Positions 45,192 through 55,727 of a stretch of 64,000 bases of DNA are shown here, piece by piece. The notes under the pieces were generated by a model that did not search any database, was not told the origin of the DNA, and saw only the letters and a program-made list of their open reading frames with translations. The position numbers and the translations under genes are program-made. This DNA comes from Adiantum capillus-veneris (lineage: Eukaryota > Streptophyta > Polypodiopsida > Polypodiales > Pteridaceae), in contig CM043970.1 in the NCBI GenBank assembly GCA_014529385.2, positions 64,088,996 through 64,152,995 on the forward strand, written 5' to 3'. How positions within the stretch are numbered: position 1 is the stretch's first letter; each line of letters opens with the position of its first letter.

Positions 45192-45690
45192 TTACTGCTT
45201 CTTCATATTGATCTTCGATGTGCATCTATAAGGCTTGGTCCTTTCCAAAAATTTGTGGCTGTCTCTGTGACAAAATACATATCTCCTACCTTGCACATTG
45301 TACTTTATCCTTTCCCCTGCATGTTTAAGACAAATGTCACCGTGCATTGGCTCTACAACTTGAACAAGCAAGCCATTTAAGTCAAGAAACAAAGCACACC
45401 CCTCGTCTAGCAATGACTTTGGCACGCATATTGGGTATGGCAGTGCATACCACTCAACAAAAAATAACTTCCCCCGAGGGATGAACATAACTGGAGTACT
45501 CGACAATTTTCATTAAGCATTTAAGATAGCTAGCGAGGTGCTTCTCAATCTTGGCTTTTTCTTTTTGTAGTTGTCTCACCTTGGCAATACGTCGCTTTGA
45601 TATGGTTCTGCATGCAATGGCATAATTCAAATCATGCAGGGCAACTAACTGTAGTTTCTCTTGCCGTGTGACACAGAAATGGTATCAAAT
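45192..45690 (-). pseudogene. Second NIF-like locus: coiled-coil segment and start of an FCP1/NIF-like domain
   Basis: Minus strand. The upper part encodes LQLVALHDLNYAIACRTISK, then KVRQLQKEKAKIEKHLASY, a basic amphipathic helix. The lower frame reads FVEWYALPYPICVPKSLLDE, GCALFLDLNGLLVQVV, then RYVFCHRDSHKFLERTKPY. FLDLNGLL is the same degenerate HAD motif I (Asn for the second catalytic Asp) as at 986-1,003, and the RDSHKFLER piece sits where RPGTKEFIQF is in the first locus. The rest of the domain is missing: the gene meets the old repeat at 45,192. A one-base frame difference links the two parts, so it is either an intron edge or a mutation. Confidence 0.5.
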
Positions 45691-46000
45691 AAAGACATCA
45701 TAAAGGACAAGCAAAATTTAATGAACTGTTGCACACTAAAATAATATTGAAAAGAGTTCCTCCATTATAAATATCTAGAGAGATACATGCCACAGGGTGT
45801 GGAGCTTGCTACATAGCTTGGAAACAACAGGGAACAGATTCAGTACAATTTTTTGCAAGCACGTGAGCGAATGGATTTCTTTTCAGCTGTGCTGCATTCG
45901 TTTATGTCATCCAGAGTGCTCGGAGGGGCAGCACATATCTCGTCCCCCGGATCTTCTAGAATCTGTTCTAGGCCACCTTTTCTCTTTAATTTCACTTTGT

Positions 46001-46384
46001 TTACAAAACCCTACAGAGGATGTCATCACCGACGTCTTGCGTAGTCAGTCCATTGTCAGTCTTGAAACCTTCCTCTTGAGCACTCCTACCTTCCTCTTGC
46101 ACACTCCTAACTGTTTCCTCTGATATGCTTGTTTGATCATCTGTAGGGGCCTTGTGTTTGGGATGAGTAATCATGATAAAATCTGCATCATCATCATTTG
46201 TTTCTTTACCATCTGCAGCAGCCTCGTGCGATGGTGCATGTTGTGGAATTACATGTGCCTTTTTGTGTTGTCTATCTAGCTCATTAGATTCATCATTACA
46301 GAGCTTGTCTTCTATCCTTTGATTGACATGTGTCTTGTATCCTTTGATTGAAAAGTGTTTTGTCAGTTTTGAATCTTGCATCAT
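46001..46384 (-). CDS. Charged/acidic exon of the second NIF-like locus
   Basis: Open minus-strand frame: KLTKHFSIKGYKTHVNQRIE, DESNELDRQHKKAH, DGKETNDDDADFIMITHPKH, EETVRSVQEEGRSAQEEGF. Low complexity and acidic, like the linker at 430-835. Probably disordered; no family recognised. Boundaries uncertain. Confidence 0.4.
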   Translation of the reverse strand: MMQDSKLTKHFSIKGYKTHVNQRIEDKLCNDESNELDRQHKKAHVIPQHAPSHEAAADGKETNDDDADFIMITHPKHKAPTDDQTSISEETVRSVQEEGRSAQEEGFKTDNGLTTQDVGDDILCRVL

Positions 46385-46429
46385 TGATACCTGTGTATTC
46401 CATTCACTCGTTAATTTTCATCGATACCA

Positions 46430-47960
46430 TTATGATTACTTGTATGCATATTGTGACAAGTAGCATTCCATGTATGGTAGGCATCTATATCCTGTACATT
46501 CATATTGTCTATGCTAACTATGCTAACTAGTATACAAAGTGTGCTAACCATCATGATCAATATGCTAACTAGCATACAAAATATGCTAACAAGGAAGTGT
46601 GAATATAGTGTGTATGCTAACTAGCAGAGAATGTATGCTAATTAGCATACATAAAATGTTAATTAGCAAAATTATGTGTATGCTAATGGTATGCTTATTA
46701 CTGATGGTGTGCTAATTAGCATACATGCTATGTTAATTATTATACATGGTATGCTAATTAGCATACCATGTATGATAGCTAGAAGATAAGTTATGCTAAT
46801 TAGCATAACGTCTCTGCTAACTAGCATACCATCTTTACTGGTTAGCATGCTAACTAAAATACACATTATGATAACTAGCAAAGAGGTATGCTAGCTAGCA
46901 TACACATTATGCTAGCTATCTCAGAGTGTATGCTAACTAGCATAGAGGTATGCTACAAGCATACACATTATGCTAGCTAGCAAAGAAGGTATGCTAACTA
47001 AACTTTGAATGCTTGTTAGCATGCACCAAATGCTAGCTAGCATACAAGGTATGCTAATTAGCATACTAAATATGCTAGCTAGCATACAAGGTATGCTAAT
47101 TAACATATTGAATATGCTAATTATCATATCTTGTTTTCTAGTTATCATACTTGCATGCTAGCCATCATACACAATGTTCTGATTAGCATATTATATATGC
47201 TAATTAGCATATATAATATGCTAATCAGAACATTGTGTATGATGGCTAGCATGCAAGTATGATAACTAGAAAACAAGGTATGCTTATGCATGCTAATTAG
47301 CATACCTTTTCTTCTAGCTAGCATACTTGCATGCTAGCCATCATACATAATGTTCTAATTAGCATAAAAGGTATGCTAATTAGCATATTTTTTATGCTAT
47401 TTAATATGCTAATTAGCATACTTTTTATGCTAATTAGAACATTGTGTATGATGGATAGCCATCATACACACATAATTTAATATGCTAAGTAGCATACTGA
47501 GTATCCTAATTGGCATACCTTTTCTTCTAGTTAGCATACTTGCATGCTAGCCATCATACACAATGTTCTAACTAGCTTATAAAATATGCTAATTATCATA
47601 TTAGATATGATAATTAGCATACCCTGTTTGCTCGTTAGCACACTGTGCACTAATTAGCATATTTAATATGTTGATTAGCTTTGTTTCTAATTGGGAAACT
47701 CTCTATGCTAGTTAGCATGCATAGTTTGTTAACTAGCATAGAAGGTATGCTTCTTAGCATACACAATATGCTTACTAGCATACAAAAAATGCCAACTAGT
47801 ATTCACAATATGTTCGCTAGGATAACTAGTTGTGCTAACTAGCATACACAGTATGCTTACCACCATGAAAATTTATGCTAGCTATATCTCATAGTATGCT
47901 AACTAGCATAACTAGGTTTTCCAACTACCATACACAATATTCTAGCCACCATACCCACTA
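46430..47960. repeat. Palindromic minisatellite of (TA)TGCTAATTAGCATA units
   Basis: Roughly 60 degenerate units of 15-25 bases, most with a self-complementary GCTAATTAGC or GCTAGCTAGC core. Contains larger palindromes (see 47,130-47,277 and about 47,331-47,460). AT-rich; apparent open frames are repeat artefacts. It lies between exons of the minus-strand gene. Confidence 0.92.
47130..47277. repeat. Perfect 148-bp palindrome
   Basis: Arms of 74 bases with no loop, centred between 47,203 and 47,204 (TAA|TTA). I checked the pairing base by base across both arms. Confidence 0.95.
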
Positions 47961-48009
47961 AGCTAGCTAGCATACACAGGGCTAGTGTAGGAATCAAGGC
48001 TGTATAACT

Positions 48010-48326
48010 GTTCCTTAACATTATCTTACCAGAAAGTTTCTGTGTGATTCGAGGTCCTTGCCCTGTGACCTTGGCACACCATTCAGCTGGTATCCTTTGT
48101 TGGCAGGTGGAAGATCTACATTCGGTCCCCAGGGAGCATGGACCAACAAAGCAGATTAGGTGATAGGTATGCTCACATGGCATTTTGACCATTGCACTGA
48201 TTTTGTGTACTTTTCGTGTACTTCTAGTGGTAGACCACAACCAGTACACTCGTTGCTTGTTGTCCCATTGCGTACCCCTCCTATACACTCTGTAAAAGTT
48301 TCCATAGCTATCTTGCATAGGGCAGT
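48010..48326 (-). pseudogene. Zinc-finger-like exon interrupted by the gag-protease LTR element
   Basis: Minus strand, starting at the LTR edge. One frame reads ECTGCGLPLEVHEKYTKSV and QWSKCHV; the next frame continues CEHTYHLICF, GPCSLGTEC, STCQQRIPAEWC. Together they give CxxC...WxxC..C..HxxC...C, the layout of a PHD/RING-like zinc finger. The shift lies near 48,176-48,182, so one base seems to be lost. A GTAAG donor follows near 48,025. The LTR element sits directly upstream of this exon (48,327). Probably belongs with 57,412-58,359 and 45,192-46,384. The zinc-finger class is inference. Confidence 0.4.
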
Positions 48327-48577
48327 TGTGCGCTCCTTGCCGCACTGTCGAAGCAAGGGACTTGCCAATACACCATGTGCGAGCCACAAACGGCTCCAAG
48401 CACACAACAAGCCTAAACTAGCAAGCTCAAGAGAACAAAGGGTGTGTCACTCACCGCTCTACGCTCGCGTTTGTGGTGGATTCCTCGCCGCGATGAAGAA
48501 GAAGCTGCAGTCGTGCCATGCTCAACCGCTTCGCCGCCGTCGTGCCTTCGTAATGCTCAATCGCACACACACTCTCC

Positions 48578-48611
<34 letters not shown>

Positions 48612-48907
48612 AGGAGGTGAAGAAGAAGAAGATGGAGATGGAGCAAGAGCACTCTTCTATTGCACAAATGAGAGAATGAGTAAAAATTAGGTTTAGTTGG
48701 CTTTTATATGAGCTCACCCCATTCACACTTGGGCGCCCATGCTTAGCCAACTAATCCCTTGAATGTCCCAGTTAGAGTGCGCCTCTCATCGGCGATCACT
48801 CTTACCCTTTTCCTATTGGTCCGACAAGCCCGGTACCTGACTCTACCAAATACATAATACACGTCCGTCGTAGGTGATGGGGTGTCCGTGAGCTGTGAGG
48901 GTTAACA
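48327..48907 (-). repeat. 3' LTR of the gag-protease element
   Basis: 581 bases. Contains a (CT)n(CA)n tract and a CCTATTGG-like motif. Partner of 56,650-57,228. Confidence 0.93.
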
Positions 48908-48909
48908 TG

Positions 48910-48920
48910 CCCCCCTTCCT
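48910..48920 (-). promoter_or_regulatory. Polypurine tract of the gag-protease element
   Basis: Minus strand AGGAAGGGGGG, two bases before the TG of the 3' LTR. Confidence 0.8.
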
Positions 48921-50546
48921 GATGTAGATTCCGTCCTCGGGCTATTGAGTTGAAGCTGGTTCGTCGAGGTGGAAGAGCATTTGAGATGAATGTCCTTAGC
49001 CTTCTTCAGTCACTGCAAAATCAAACAACACTGGCACAGTAATTGCATTCTCATAAGTGATTAAAAAGCATGTGCAGTTTTAGGTAGACAAATTGATTGG
49101 TAAAATAATTTCAAACAATTTGTTAGCAATGAACATTAAATTGCAATGTAATCAAATGCATAAACAGATGTAAAGGTAGAAAATTAAACAAGTCTGGGGT
49201 CGCTAATTTGACGGTCGAAAGGCACTAGAGATCGAATATTAATACCATGGGTAAGCTTCTTAATTTTCATTAGTCAATTAAGTTGTTTAATCGCGAGAGC
49301 CAAGTATTCATGTTCGAGGGCTGACTAGAGGCTATACCTAGAAAACCTTGTAGTTAAGCTACCATAAAAGGAATTTCTCATGAAATCATCGCGTGACTGA
49401 TTACTTTTTCTTTGACCCCCCAAAGTCTTTTCACATTGATTCAATTATGATGTGTGTGCTTATTTTGTATGCCTTGGGTTTTTTGCTTCTCAAGGAAAAG
49501 CGCCCACACTGGGAACCTCTAGGGCTCTAGTACCATAGGCAATACATATGAGTGAAGTACCAAATCAAGCTGAGATTTCTCTTCCAGCTTAAAATTTTAC
49601 ATTGTGGCACTTTGATTTTTTGTTTGTTCATTTTCAACATTTTAATTTTGTAACTTTGGGGGGTCATATAACACTGTTACATCTCCCCAGGCTCATCACA
49701 TTAGTAAACTCCCTTTATAATACTTAAGCTAAAGGTCACTAGGGTTAAGCCCACTAGAAAGCCCTAGTACATTTCATACAATGCTGCCTAAATCGGATTA
49801 AGAACCTAAGTAACCATTGCTTATTAGGAAGGCATTCCCCATGGTATTAAGAGAAGATTTCTAATACCTAGCTTGGTCAAACTAGCTTAGTCGGACTGCT
49901 TGATTTTTAAACCTAGACAACTAATAATGACAAAACATTACATTGAATTAGATGTTTGATACTAAGCCAATGCGGTGAATATTATGCTACCAATCACAAT
50001 CAAAGCAGACAATCATAGATGTAAAAAGATAAGGGCAATGCTAATGGACAAGAAACACCTGTTTGTGTTGATGGTCGCGCTTGATTTGAAGTGTGAACGA
50101 GAGAAAGGTTCCATGAACGTCCAAATCCTATCAATAGCAACACGCTCCTGTACACACTAGGAAACAAAAGGAATACCTCCAGGAGGCACATTAGTGGGAA
50201 AAGAGAACTTCGCTAATCTCTCAACTCTAAAACAGAAACACTCCTATTGTACTAATCTTACCTACCCTCCATCACTCAAGTGATGAGGATCAAAGGTGTT
50301 TTATGGCATAGGTTTCTGTTTCACTGTACCAGATGTGACATGTGTAGGTCTGAGTCAATGTTTTGACTTTTAATGTGCATACTCGTTTGCTAATTGCTCT
50401 TGCTCTTTTTTTTTTTTTTTTTGGCGAGTATAAAGCTTTATATGTACATTCCCTAAGATCGGAGATTAAGAGGTCAGGGAGAAAGGTTGAGAGGGAAGCA
50501 AGTGAATGATGACTGTCAGCAAACACTCCCCCCTTCCTTGGGTAGA
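48921..50546 (-). other. Non-coding 3' part of the gag-protease element
   Basis: AT-rich, no protein pattern on either strand. This is where RT and integrase would lie in an autonomous relative. Near its upper end a second polypurine tract (minus AAGGAAGGGGGGAG at about 50,527-50,539) is followed by TGTTTGC, as if another LTR edge once lay here. Confidence 0.6.
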
Positions 50547-53500
50547 TCATACCATTTGAAATGAGCTTGTCACCCTTTGAAACCAATTGTTCCAGTTGGT
50601 AATAGGTGAGGATTTTTGCCAGTAGTTTTCTATTACCCTAGGTGCCTCGTCAAGTTGCAAGGGGGGTAAGGTACTCTCCCAGGATCGAACTTGAAGTGGT
50701 TCATCAGGTGATTCTTGAACACTGGGAGGTGTGGATTCTTTGGTAGCTTCATGGAGGTCCACTACTATAGATGGAGGCTGTGTAGAAGCTTTTACCTCTA
50801 TGGATGTATTACATGAGGAGCTAGAATCTTCATGGGACTCCCCCCTTCCTGAACTAGGTGGAACAAATCGTTCTTTCTTTGGTACCCAAACTAGCTCGGG
50901 AGCGGGTGTGTAGCATTCTGTGATTTTTTTCTTTCCACGATCATTGATTCGTTTTGGAGCTACGGGATTGGGCTCACTTGGGTCAGGTGATAGGTAAGAG
51001 CACAATCTACGTTTTGGCACCCAGATTTGATCATTTCCTTGATAGTAGCCTTGGGCTTCCAATAGTCGTTTAGGGATCCATCGCAACATTTTCTTACTTT
51101 TCTTGGAGCGAGTGGTACGTTTCTTACAAGGCTTCTGTTTTTTTGCACTAGCTATGGTCACTAAAGAAGCTTTAGGGACCCACTTGTATGTTTTCTTCGT
51201 TACATTAGGATGAGTCTTGTCGGAAGCGATATGCATTGCTTGTAGCATATTTAAGGGTACATGCATTTCATCCCCCTCAGGTGTTACCCAGGTCGTCCCC
51301 CTATTTTCCCAAGTGTCTATGGTTGATGCTAGGTGGAACCAATCCACATTGTCCGACTCAGTCATCCCAGGTAGGATATCCATATAAGGAGAATCTTGGC
51401 CAATGTCTGTATCCTTCTTACAAGTGTAACAATATTGTAGTGGGGCCGAGTGAACTGTGGTGTCAGAGCGATGATCAATAATGGTTTTACTCCCTAAGGG
51501 GTGTACCTTACCAGTCACCAAATCCACTCTAAGGACAGAGTCTTGGAATTGCAAATAGACATGATTTTTAGACCAATCATGAACCATTTGTGCTTCTCTC
51601 ATGAATGGTCGTCCTAAAATCATTTCATATGACATAAGGTGTTTAGAGAAATCCATTACAATGAACGTATGTCGTACCTTCTGTCCTAGAACTTTGATCT
51701 TAAGATCCTTGAGCATCCCCATAGGTTTGGCTATGGTACCATTTGCCATCTTTACCACAATGTTAGTAACACTGAGGCGGGGTTTTCCCATGGATTCCCA
51801 ACAATCTTTTGTAACGATGCTAACTCCCGCACCACCATCAAGAATTCCCTTTATAGTTAATCCCTTGGTAGTGATGGGTAGGGTCGCATTAGACTCGTCG
51901 CCTTCAAAATACTGCCCTAATTCGTTAATGGGTACCTCGATCACAGACTCGTGTCCATCTAAGTCAAGTGATTGCACATGATTTTCCTCATCAATCATAA
52001 TCGAGTCAGGCCTATTTGGTTGCGCAAACTGCGGTAATCCCGTTCGTAGCTCTCCGTTAAGGAATGCTCGAAGTGCAAGGAATAACTCAGGATCTCCATA
52101 CAGCTTTGCTATGATCGTGGTTCGGACCTCAGAAGACATGAAGTCCACTAGTTTGGCAACATTCATTGGCGTTTTGCAGGGTGTAGGTCCTTGACTAGGA
52201 ACTGGTGAGGATGGAATCTCATATTCCTCAATGGGATCAGGTATTTCTTCGTTAAACATCCTTTCCAACAAGAAGGGTGTATGCTCACTTTCTGATGTCC
52301 CGTCCTCACTCCCTTCTTGGATGATACTAGATATGGCTAACGGTCTATGGTTCATGTGGGGTGGATGAGCTTGCGTGGGAAACACTGTGTCATGAATTTT
52401 GGCATGCATGGGTTCTGGTTCTAGTTTCCTTTGAGTCTCCTCCACTAAACCTCTTAGATGTTTCACCTGCTCAATCTCGTCTACTGGGTTTGGGTATGTC
52501 CCAATCTTCTTTTTATGATTCTTCCCTTTTTGCCCCTGCGGTTTATCTTGGGGGTCTTGGATTGGATTTGGAAACACTTGTGGTGTTTTCAGAGGCTCTT
52601 TATGATTTTCTCTTATTCGGTTTTCATTTGGTTCCATGTTACGGTTTTCTTTGTCGGTCTTTCCCTTTGTGGCATTGGTTCTAGTCTCCATTGTCTCGAT
52701 TGAATCTGAATCATCCTCGAGGTCATTCATATACACGGGGTCATCTCCTGTTCCTATGTTTGTTTTGGAACTTGGCTTTGAATTTTCCGTATTCTGCAAC
52801 TTCTTCCTTCGTGTCTTCTTTTTCTTTGCTTGGATAACTGACGCGGTATCTCTCTCTTCGAGGATGTGGCCTGGCCCTTGAAGCATGGACCGTGTAATCA
52901 CATAAGCGGGTGCGACGGGTGGTATTGGCGATGTCACACTAGCAATTTCGACCAAATTTAGGGGTGTGATTTTAGGCGCATTTGGGTTATAGGGGCATTG
53001 GGAAATCAAGTGATCTATGCCACAACGATTACATGTGAGTATTGGCATTGCAGACGTGCTCCCTTGATTCATTTGCATCTGTGCAGCATTCTTTTGCAGC
53101 CTAATAGGGCACTCCGCTGCTCGATGTGGTCCACCACACTTGTAGCATTGAAGAGGTGGCCTCCTAGCCTGGGTGTTGATATTTTGACCTCTGGATGCGA
53201 GAGCAGCAGCTTGATAAACCGGCTTGACTTGTCCCCAACAATCTTCCATGTAGTATATAGGACACTCTTCCAATGTATCAAGACCGTAGGCAATACTAGT
53301 GTCTATTTCCTCCTCACAGCCATCTGGATAAGCATTTGATGGCTCGCAACCCACTTGGTTCATAGGGGCGACTCTTGGATGCGGGGGCTGCAGTCCTAGC
53401 ACAGGAGGTGGCAGTGGTGTAGCTTGTACAACATTTTGAGATCTAGGGACCATGTGTTGCGGTAGTTGCTCAACAGGTGGAGTAGGCATCAATACAGGAG

Positions 53501-55727
53501 CTCGAGGTGCATCCGTCCAGGCTACAGGTGGTCTATTTGCCATCATACGTTTGATCATTAAACAATCCTTCGCTTGGTGACCATACCTACCACATGCGTT
53601 GCAAGTTCCATTAAATTTTACTCTAAACGTAGGGCACTCACTAGTGCTATGTGGACCTAAGCAAATGGAACACCATTGTTGCTCCCTTCTTGGATACATG
53701 TGACTATTTTGAGGGGGTCGATTATCCTTAAGAGACTCTTGGATTGCCTTGGTGAGGTCTGTCAAGAATGTCTCAAATACCTTTGGCTCATTGGCAATGG
53801 GCTTTGCAGTCATGGGTTCATACTCAATGGCTTGTGAGCTAGTGGATCTCGTGTCAGTAGACACCCTCATGCCTGCTATCATCAAGTTGTCCTCTAATTG
53901 GATTGCATTGGCAGTGACATCTTCCCAGGTTGTGATACCTCTAATCACTAGTCCATTATAGATTCCTTCATTCCTCAACCCTCGAATGAATCGATCAAGC
54001 AGTTGGTTATTGTTAAAGCGCTCATTTACAGGGCAGCGAGAGTTTAAGTGCTTTAGACAACTAATGAAGTCCCTTACTGACTCTCCTTCCTTACGTTCGG
54101 CCTTCTGTAGCTGAGATGCTACACCCCAAAGCACACCTTCTCGTATGTACTCCTTTAGAAACAACCTTCGAAGGGTAGGGTAGATTGTTTTCTCGTCCAC
54201 CCTTAGGGTTCTATACCAATCTCCAGCCTTCCCACTTAATGTCAAGCTTAAGGCATTGCACTTATGTAGTTCGTTGCGTTCCCCTAAGGAATCACATACT
54301 TGTTCAAACACTTCAATGTGTTTTCTAGCATCTTCGTCCCCATTGAATTTTTGCGTGAGTTTGGCAATTTGTACTGCCTTACTTCTAGGCTCTCTATCAG
54401 ATCCGTGATGCATATTTTCCGCGATAGATCGACCTATGGTTTGAGCAAACGCTGCCAAGTCACCTATGTGAGGAGGCAGGGCTGGTGGAGGTACTCTTGG
54501 AATCATATGTGGGAGAGGAACGGGTACCGGTCTTGGCATATGTGTGGATGATGCAGGATATGGAACATAACCGGGCATAGGTCCACTCGGATAAGGGCTA
54601 GGGAGCGGCACTCGAGGAGCATAAGCAAGTGGTACAATTGGAGGTGTGGGGGCCATGTGTGCATAAGGGGCTAGAGGCACATATGGTCGAGGCCCCATAT
54701 TAGGTACTACGACACTAGGTAGTGGCACTGCGCTAACCGTAGATGTCATCGGTACATTCTCTGTCAGGCTTATCCCTGGAGTGAGCACTGTTTTTTCCTT
54801 AATAGAGGGTTGAGCCAAGTTAGGGAAGCTAAAGTTTTCGCTCGGAGGCTCAGATTGCATAGAGACCCCAGGTGAAATGACGTAAGATGGGTCCATGGGG
54901 CTCATTAGAGGAGTCTCCATTTGTGATAGAGTAGGCTGTTGAGCCTTGCTCGTATCCAGAAATCTCATGGGGCCAGTTGAGAGTATATTTACCCCTCGGT
55001 TTTGCCTTTCTGATTGAATAATGCCATGGATAACATTACAGATCATTTTTTGTTGATCTTCGATGCTCGTGGCACTAGAGGTGGATTGTACAATCTCTAT
55101 CCATCCTACATGGTAGGCATGGCCAGAGTGTAGATCCGTCAACACCTTAGTGTGGAGGTCGTATGTCCAATGATCATTAATGAACAATCCTTCTAGAGTC
55201 GACGTGTTAACGGTTTCTTGTGAGGTAGAAGCAATGTTGCTCCCCGTGGTTTTACTTGTCACCAACGGTACTCTAGAGGGAACTTCTGAAGGAGGCAGCT
55301 CAACAGGGCCTTCTTGGTAAGAAGTTGGTAGGATATCCACATGGACACTCTTTGGGGGTGTGGGGTCCACGTGCGATGTGAAAGGAGATTCCACTTTCCC
55401 ACCCCCTTCGTGTGCTTCATTTGCATCAGGTTCCGAGCGAGTAGCTCTACCTAATGTTTCCATGAAACGGCTAAACATACTAGTACTAGGTTGTGGAGCT
55501 TCGGGAGGTGCATGGCCTTCTCTCTCAGTGTTTTGGGTAGGGTATGCTTCCATGATTTTTGAGTCGGAGGAGGAATCACTAGCGGCTATTTTAGGGTCTT
55601 GGGTGGTGCTACCTTGTGTCCCCGCTGAGGGTCTAGAGCTTATCGTGGATGGGTAATGGGTGTCCGTATGAACAGAGGCACCCTCAATATGCTCGTGCTC
55701 TAACACTCGTCCAGAGCGTAAGTGCAT
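50547..55727 (-). CDS. Gag-protease polyprotein, 1,726 codons, uninterrupted
   Basis: ATG at 55,725-55,727, open to 50,547. Residues 1-450: Ser/Thr then Pro-rich, with repeats like PLPSPYPSGPMPGYVP. About 455-640: gag capsid (KFNGDEDARKHIEVFEQ, LSGKAGDWYRTL, YIREGVLWGVASQLQKAE, RFIRGLRNEGIY). Zinc knuckles: CNACGRYGHQAKDC near 710, CYKCGGPHRAAEC near 866, CNRCGIDHLISQC near 905. Then an acidic/basic linker, and near 1,297 a retropepsin site ILDGGAGVSIV with later MILGRPFM (flap/ILGRP block). The C-terminal 250 residues carry four W[VI]PK motifs. Gag packages element RNA into particles and the protease would cut gag. DGGA instead of D[ST]GA may weaken or not affect activity. Far longer than a usual gypsy gag (300-600 residues). 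No RT follows. Confidence 0.88.
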   Translation of the reverse strand: MHLRSGRVLEHEHIEGASVHTDTHYPSTISSRPSAGTQGSTTQDPKIAASDSSSDSKIMEAYPTQNTEREGHAPPEAPQPSTSMFSRFMETLGRATRSEPDANEAHEGGGKVESPFTSHVDPTPPKSVHVDILPTSYQEGPVELPPSEVPSRVPLVTSKTTGSNIASTSQETVNTSTLEGLFINDHWTYDLHTKVLTDLHSGHAYHVGWIEIVQSTSSATSIEDQQKMICNVIHGIIQSERQNRGVNILSTGPMRFLDTSKAQQPTLSQMETPLMSPMDPSYVISPGVSMQSEPPSENFSFPNLAQPSIKEKTVLTPGISLTENVPMTSTVSAVPLPSVVVPNMGPRPYVPLAPYAHMAPTPPIVPLAYAPRVPLPSPYPSGPMPGYVPYPASSTHMPRPVPVPLPHMIPRVPPPALPPHIGDLAAFAQTIGRSIAENMHHGSDREPRSKAVQIAKLTQKFNGDEDARKHIEVFEQVCDSLGERNELHKCNALSLTLSGKAGDWYRTLRVDEKTIYPTLRRLFLKEYIREGVLWGVASQLQKAERKEGESVRDFISCLKHLNSRCPVNERFNNNQLLDRFIRGLRNEGIYNGLVIRGITTWEDVTANAIQLEDNLMIAGMRVSTDTRSTSSQAIEYEPMTAKPIANEPKVFETFLTDLTKAIQESLKDNRPPQNSHMYPRREQQWCSICLGPHSTSECPTFRVKFNGTCNACGRYGHQAKDCLMIKRMMANRPPVAWTDAPRAPVLMPTPPVEQLPQHMVPRSQNVVQATPLPPPVLGLQPPHPRVAPMNQVGCEPSNAYPDGCEEEIDTSIAYGLDTLEECPIYYMEDCWGQVKPVYQAAALASRGQNINTQARRPPLQCYKCGGPHRAAECPIRLQKNAAQMQMNQGSTSAMPILTCNRCGIDHLISQCPYNPNAPKITPLNLVEIASVTSPIPPVAPAYVITRSMLQGPGHILEERDTASVIQAKKKKTRRKKLQNTENSKPSSKTNIGTGDDPVYMNDLEDDSDSIETMETRTNATKGKTDKENRNMEPNENRIRENHKEPLKTPQVFPNPIQDPQDKPQGQKGKNHKKKIGTYPNPVDEIEQVKHLRGLVEETQRKLEPEPMHAKIHDTVFPTQAHPPHMNHRPLAISSIIQEGSEDGTSESEHTPFLLERMFNEEIPDPIEEYEIPSSPVPSQGPTPCKTPMNVAKLVDFMSSEVRTTIIAKLYGDPELFLALRAFLNGELRTGLPQFAQPNRPDSIMIDEENHVQSLDLDGHESVIEVPINELGQYFEGDESNATLPITTKGLTIKGILDGGAGVSIVTKDCWESMGKPRLSVTNIVVKMANGTIAKPMGMLKDLKIKVLGQKVRHTFIVMDFSKHLMSYEMILGRPFMREAQMVHDWSKNHVYLQFQDSVLRVDLVTGKVHPLGSKTIIDHRSDTTVHSAPLQYCYTCKKDTDIGQDSPYMDILPGMTESDNVDWFHLASTIDTWENRGTTWVTPEGDEMHVPLNMLQAMHIASDKTHPNVTKKTYKWVPKASLVTIASAKKQKPCKKRTTRSKKSKKMLRWIPKRLLEAQGYYQGNDQIWVPKRRLCSYLSPDPSEPNPVAPKRINDRGKKKITECYTPAPELVWVPKKERFVPPSSGRGESHEDSSSSCNTSIEVKASTQPPSIVVDLHEATKESTPPSVQESPDEPLQVRSWESTLPPLQLDEAPRVIENYWQKSSPITNWNNWFQRVTSSFQMV

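Noticed and set aside
46430-47960. Possible CRISPR-like array of TGCTAATTAGCATA repeats
   Set aside because: Repeat units and gaps are irregular, spacers are themselves repeat-derived and the context is a plant genome; it is a palindromic minisatellite.
47899-48405. 168-codon minus-strand frame as one protein
   Set aside because: It runs from the LTR of the gag-protease element through a host exon into minisatellite; only the middle part looks coding.
48921-50546. Hidden reverse transcriptase or integrase after the gag-protease frame
   Set aside because: I looked for YxDD, D-D-E and zinc-motif blocks in all frames and saw none; a profile search would be decisive.
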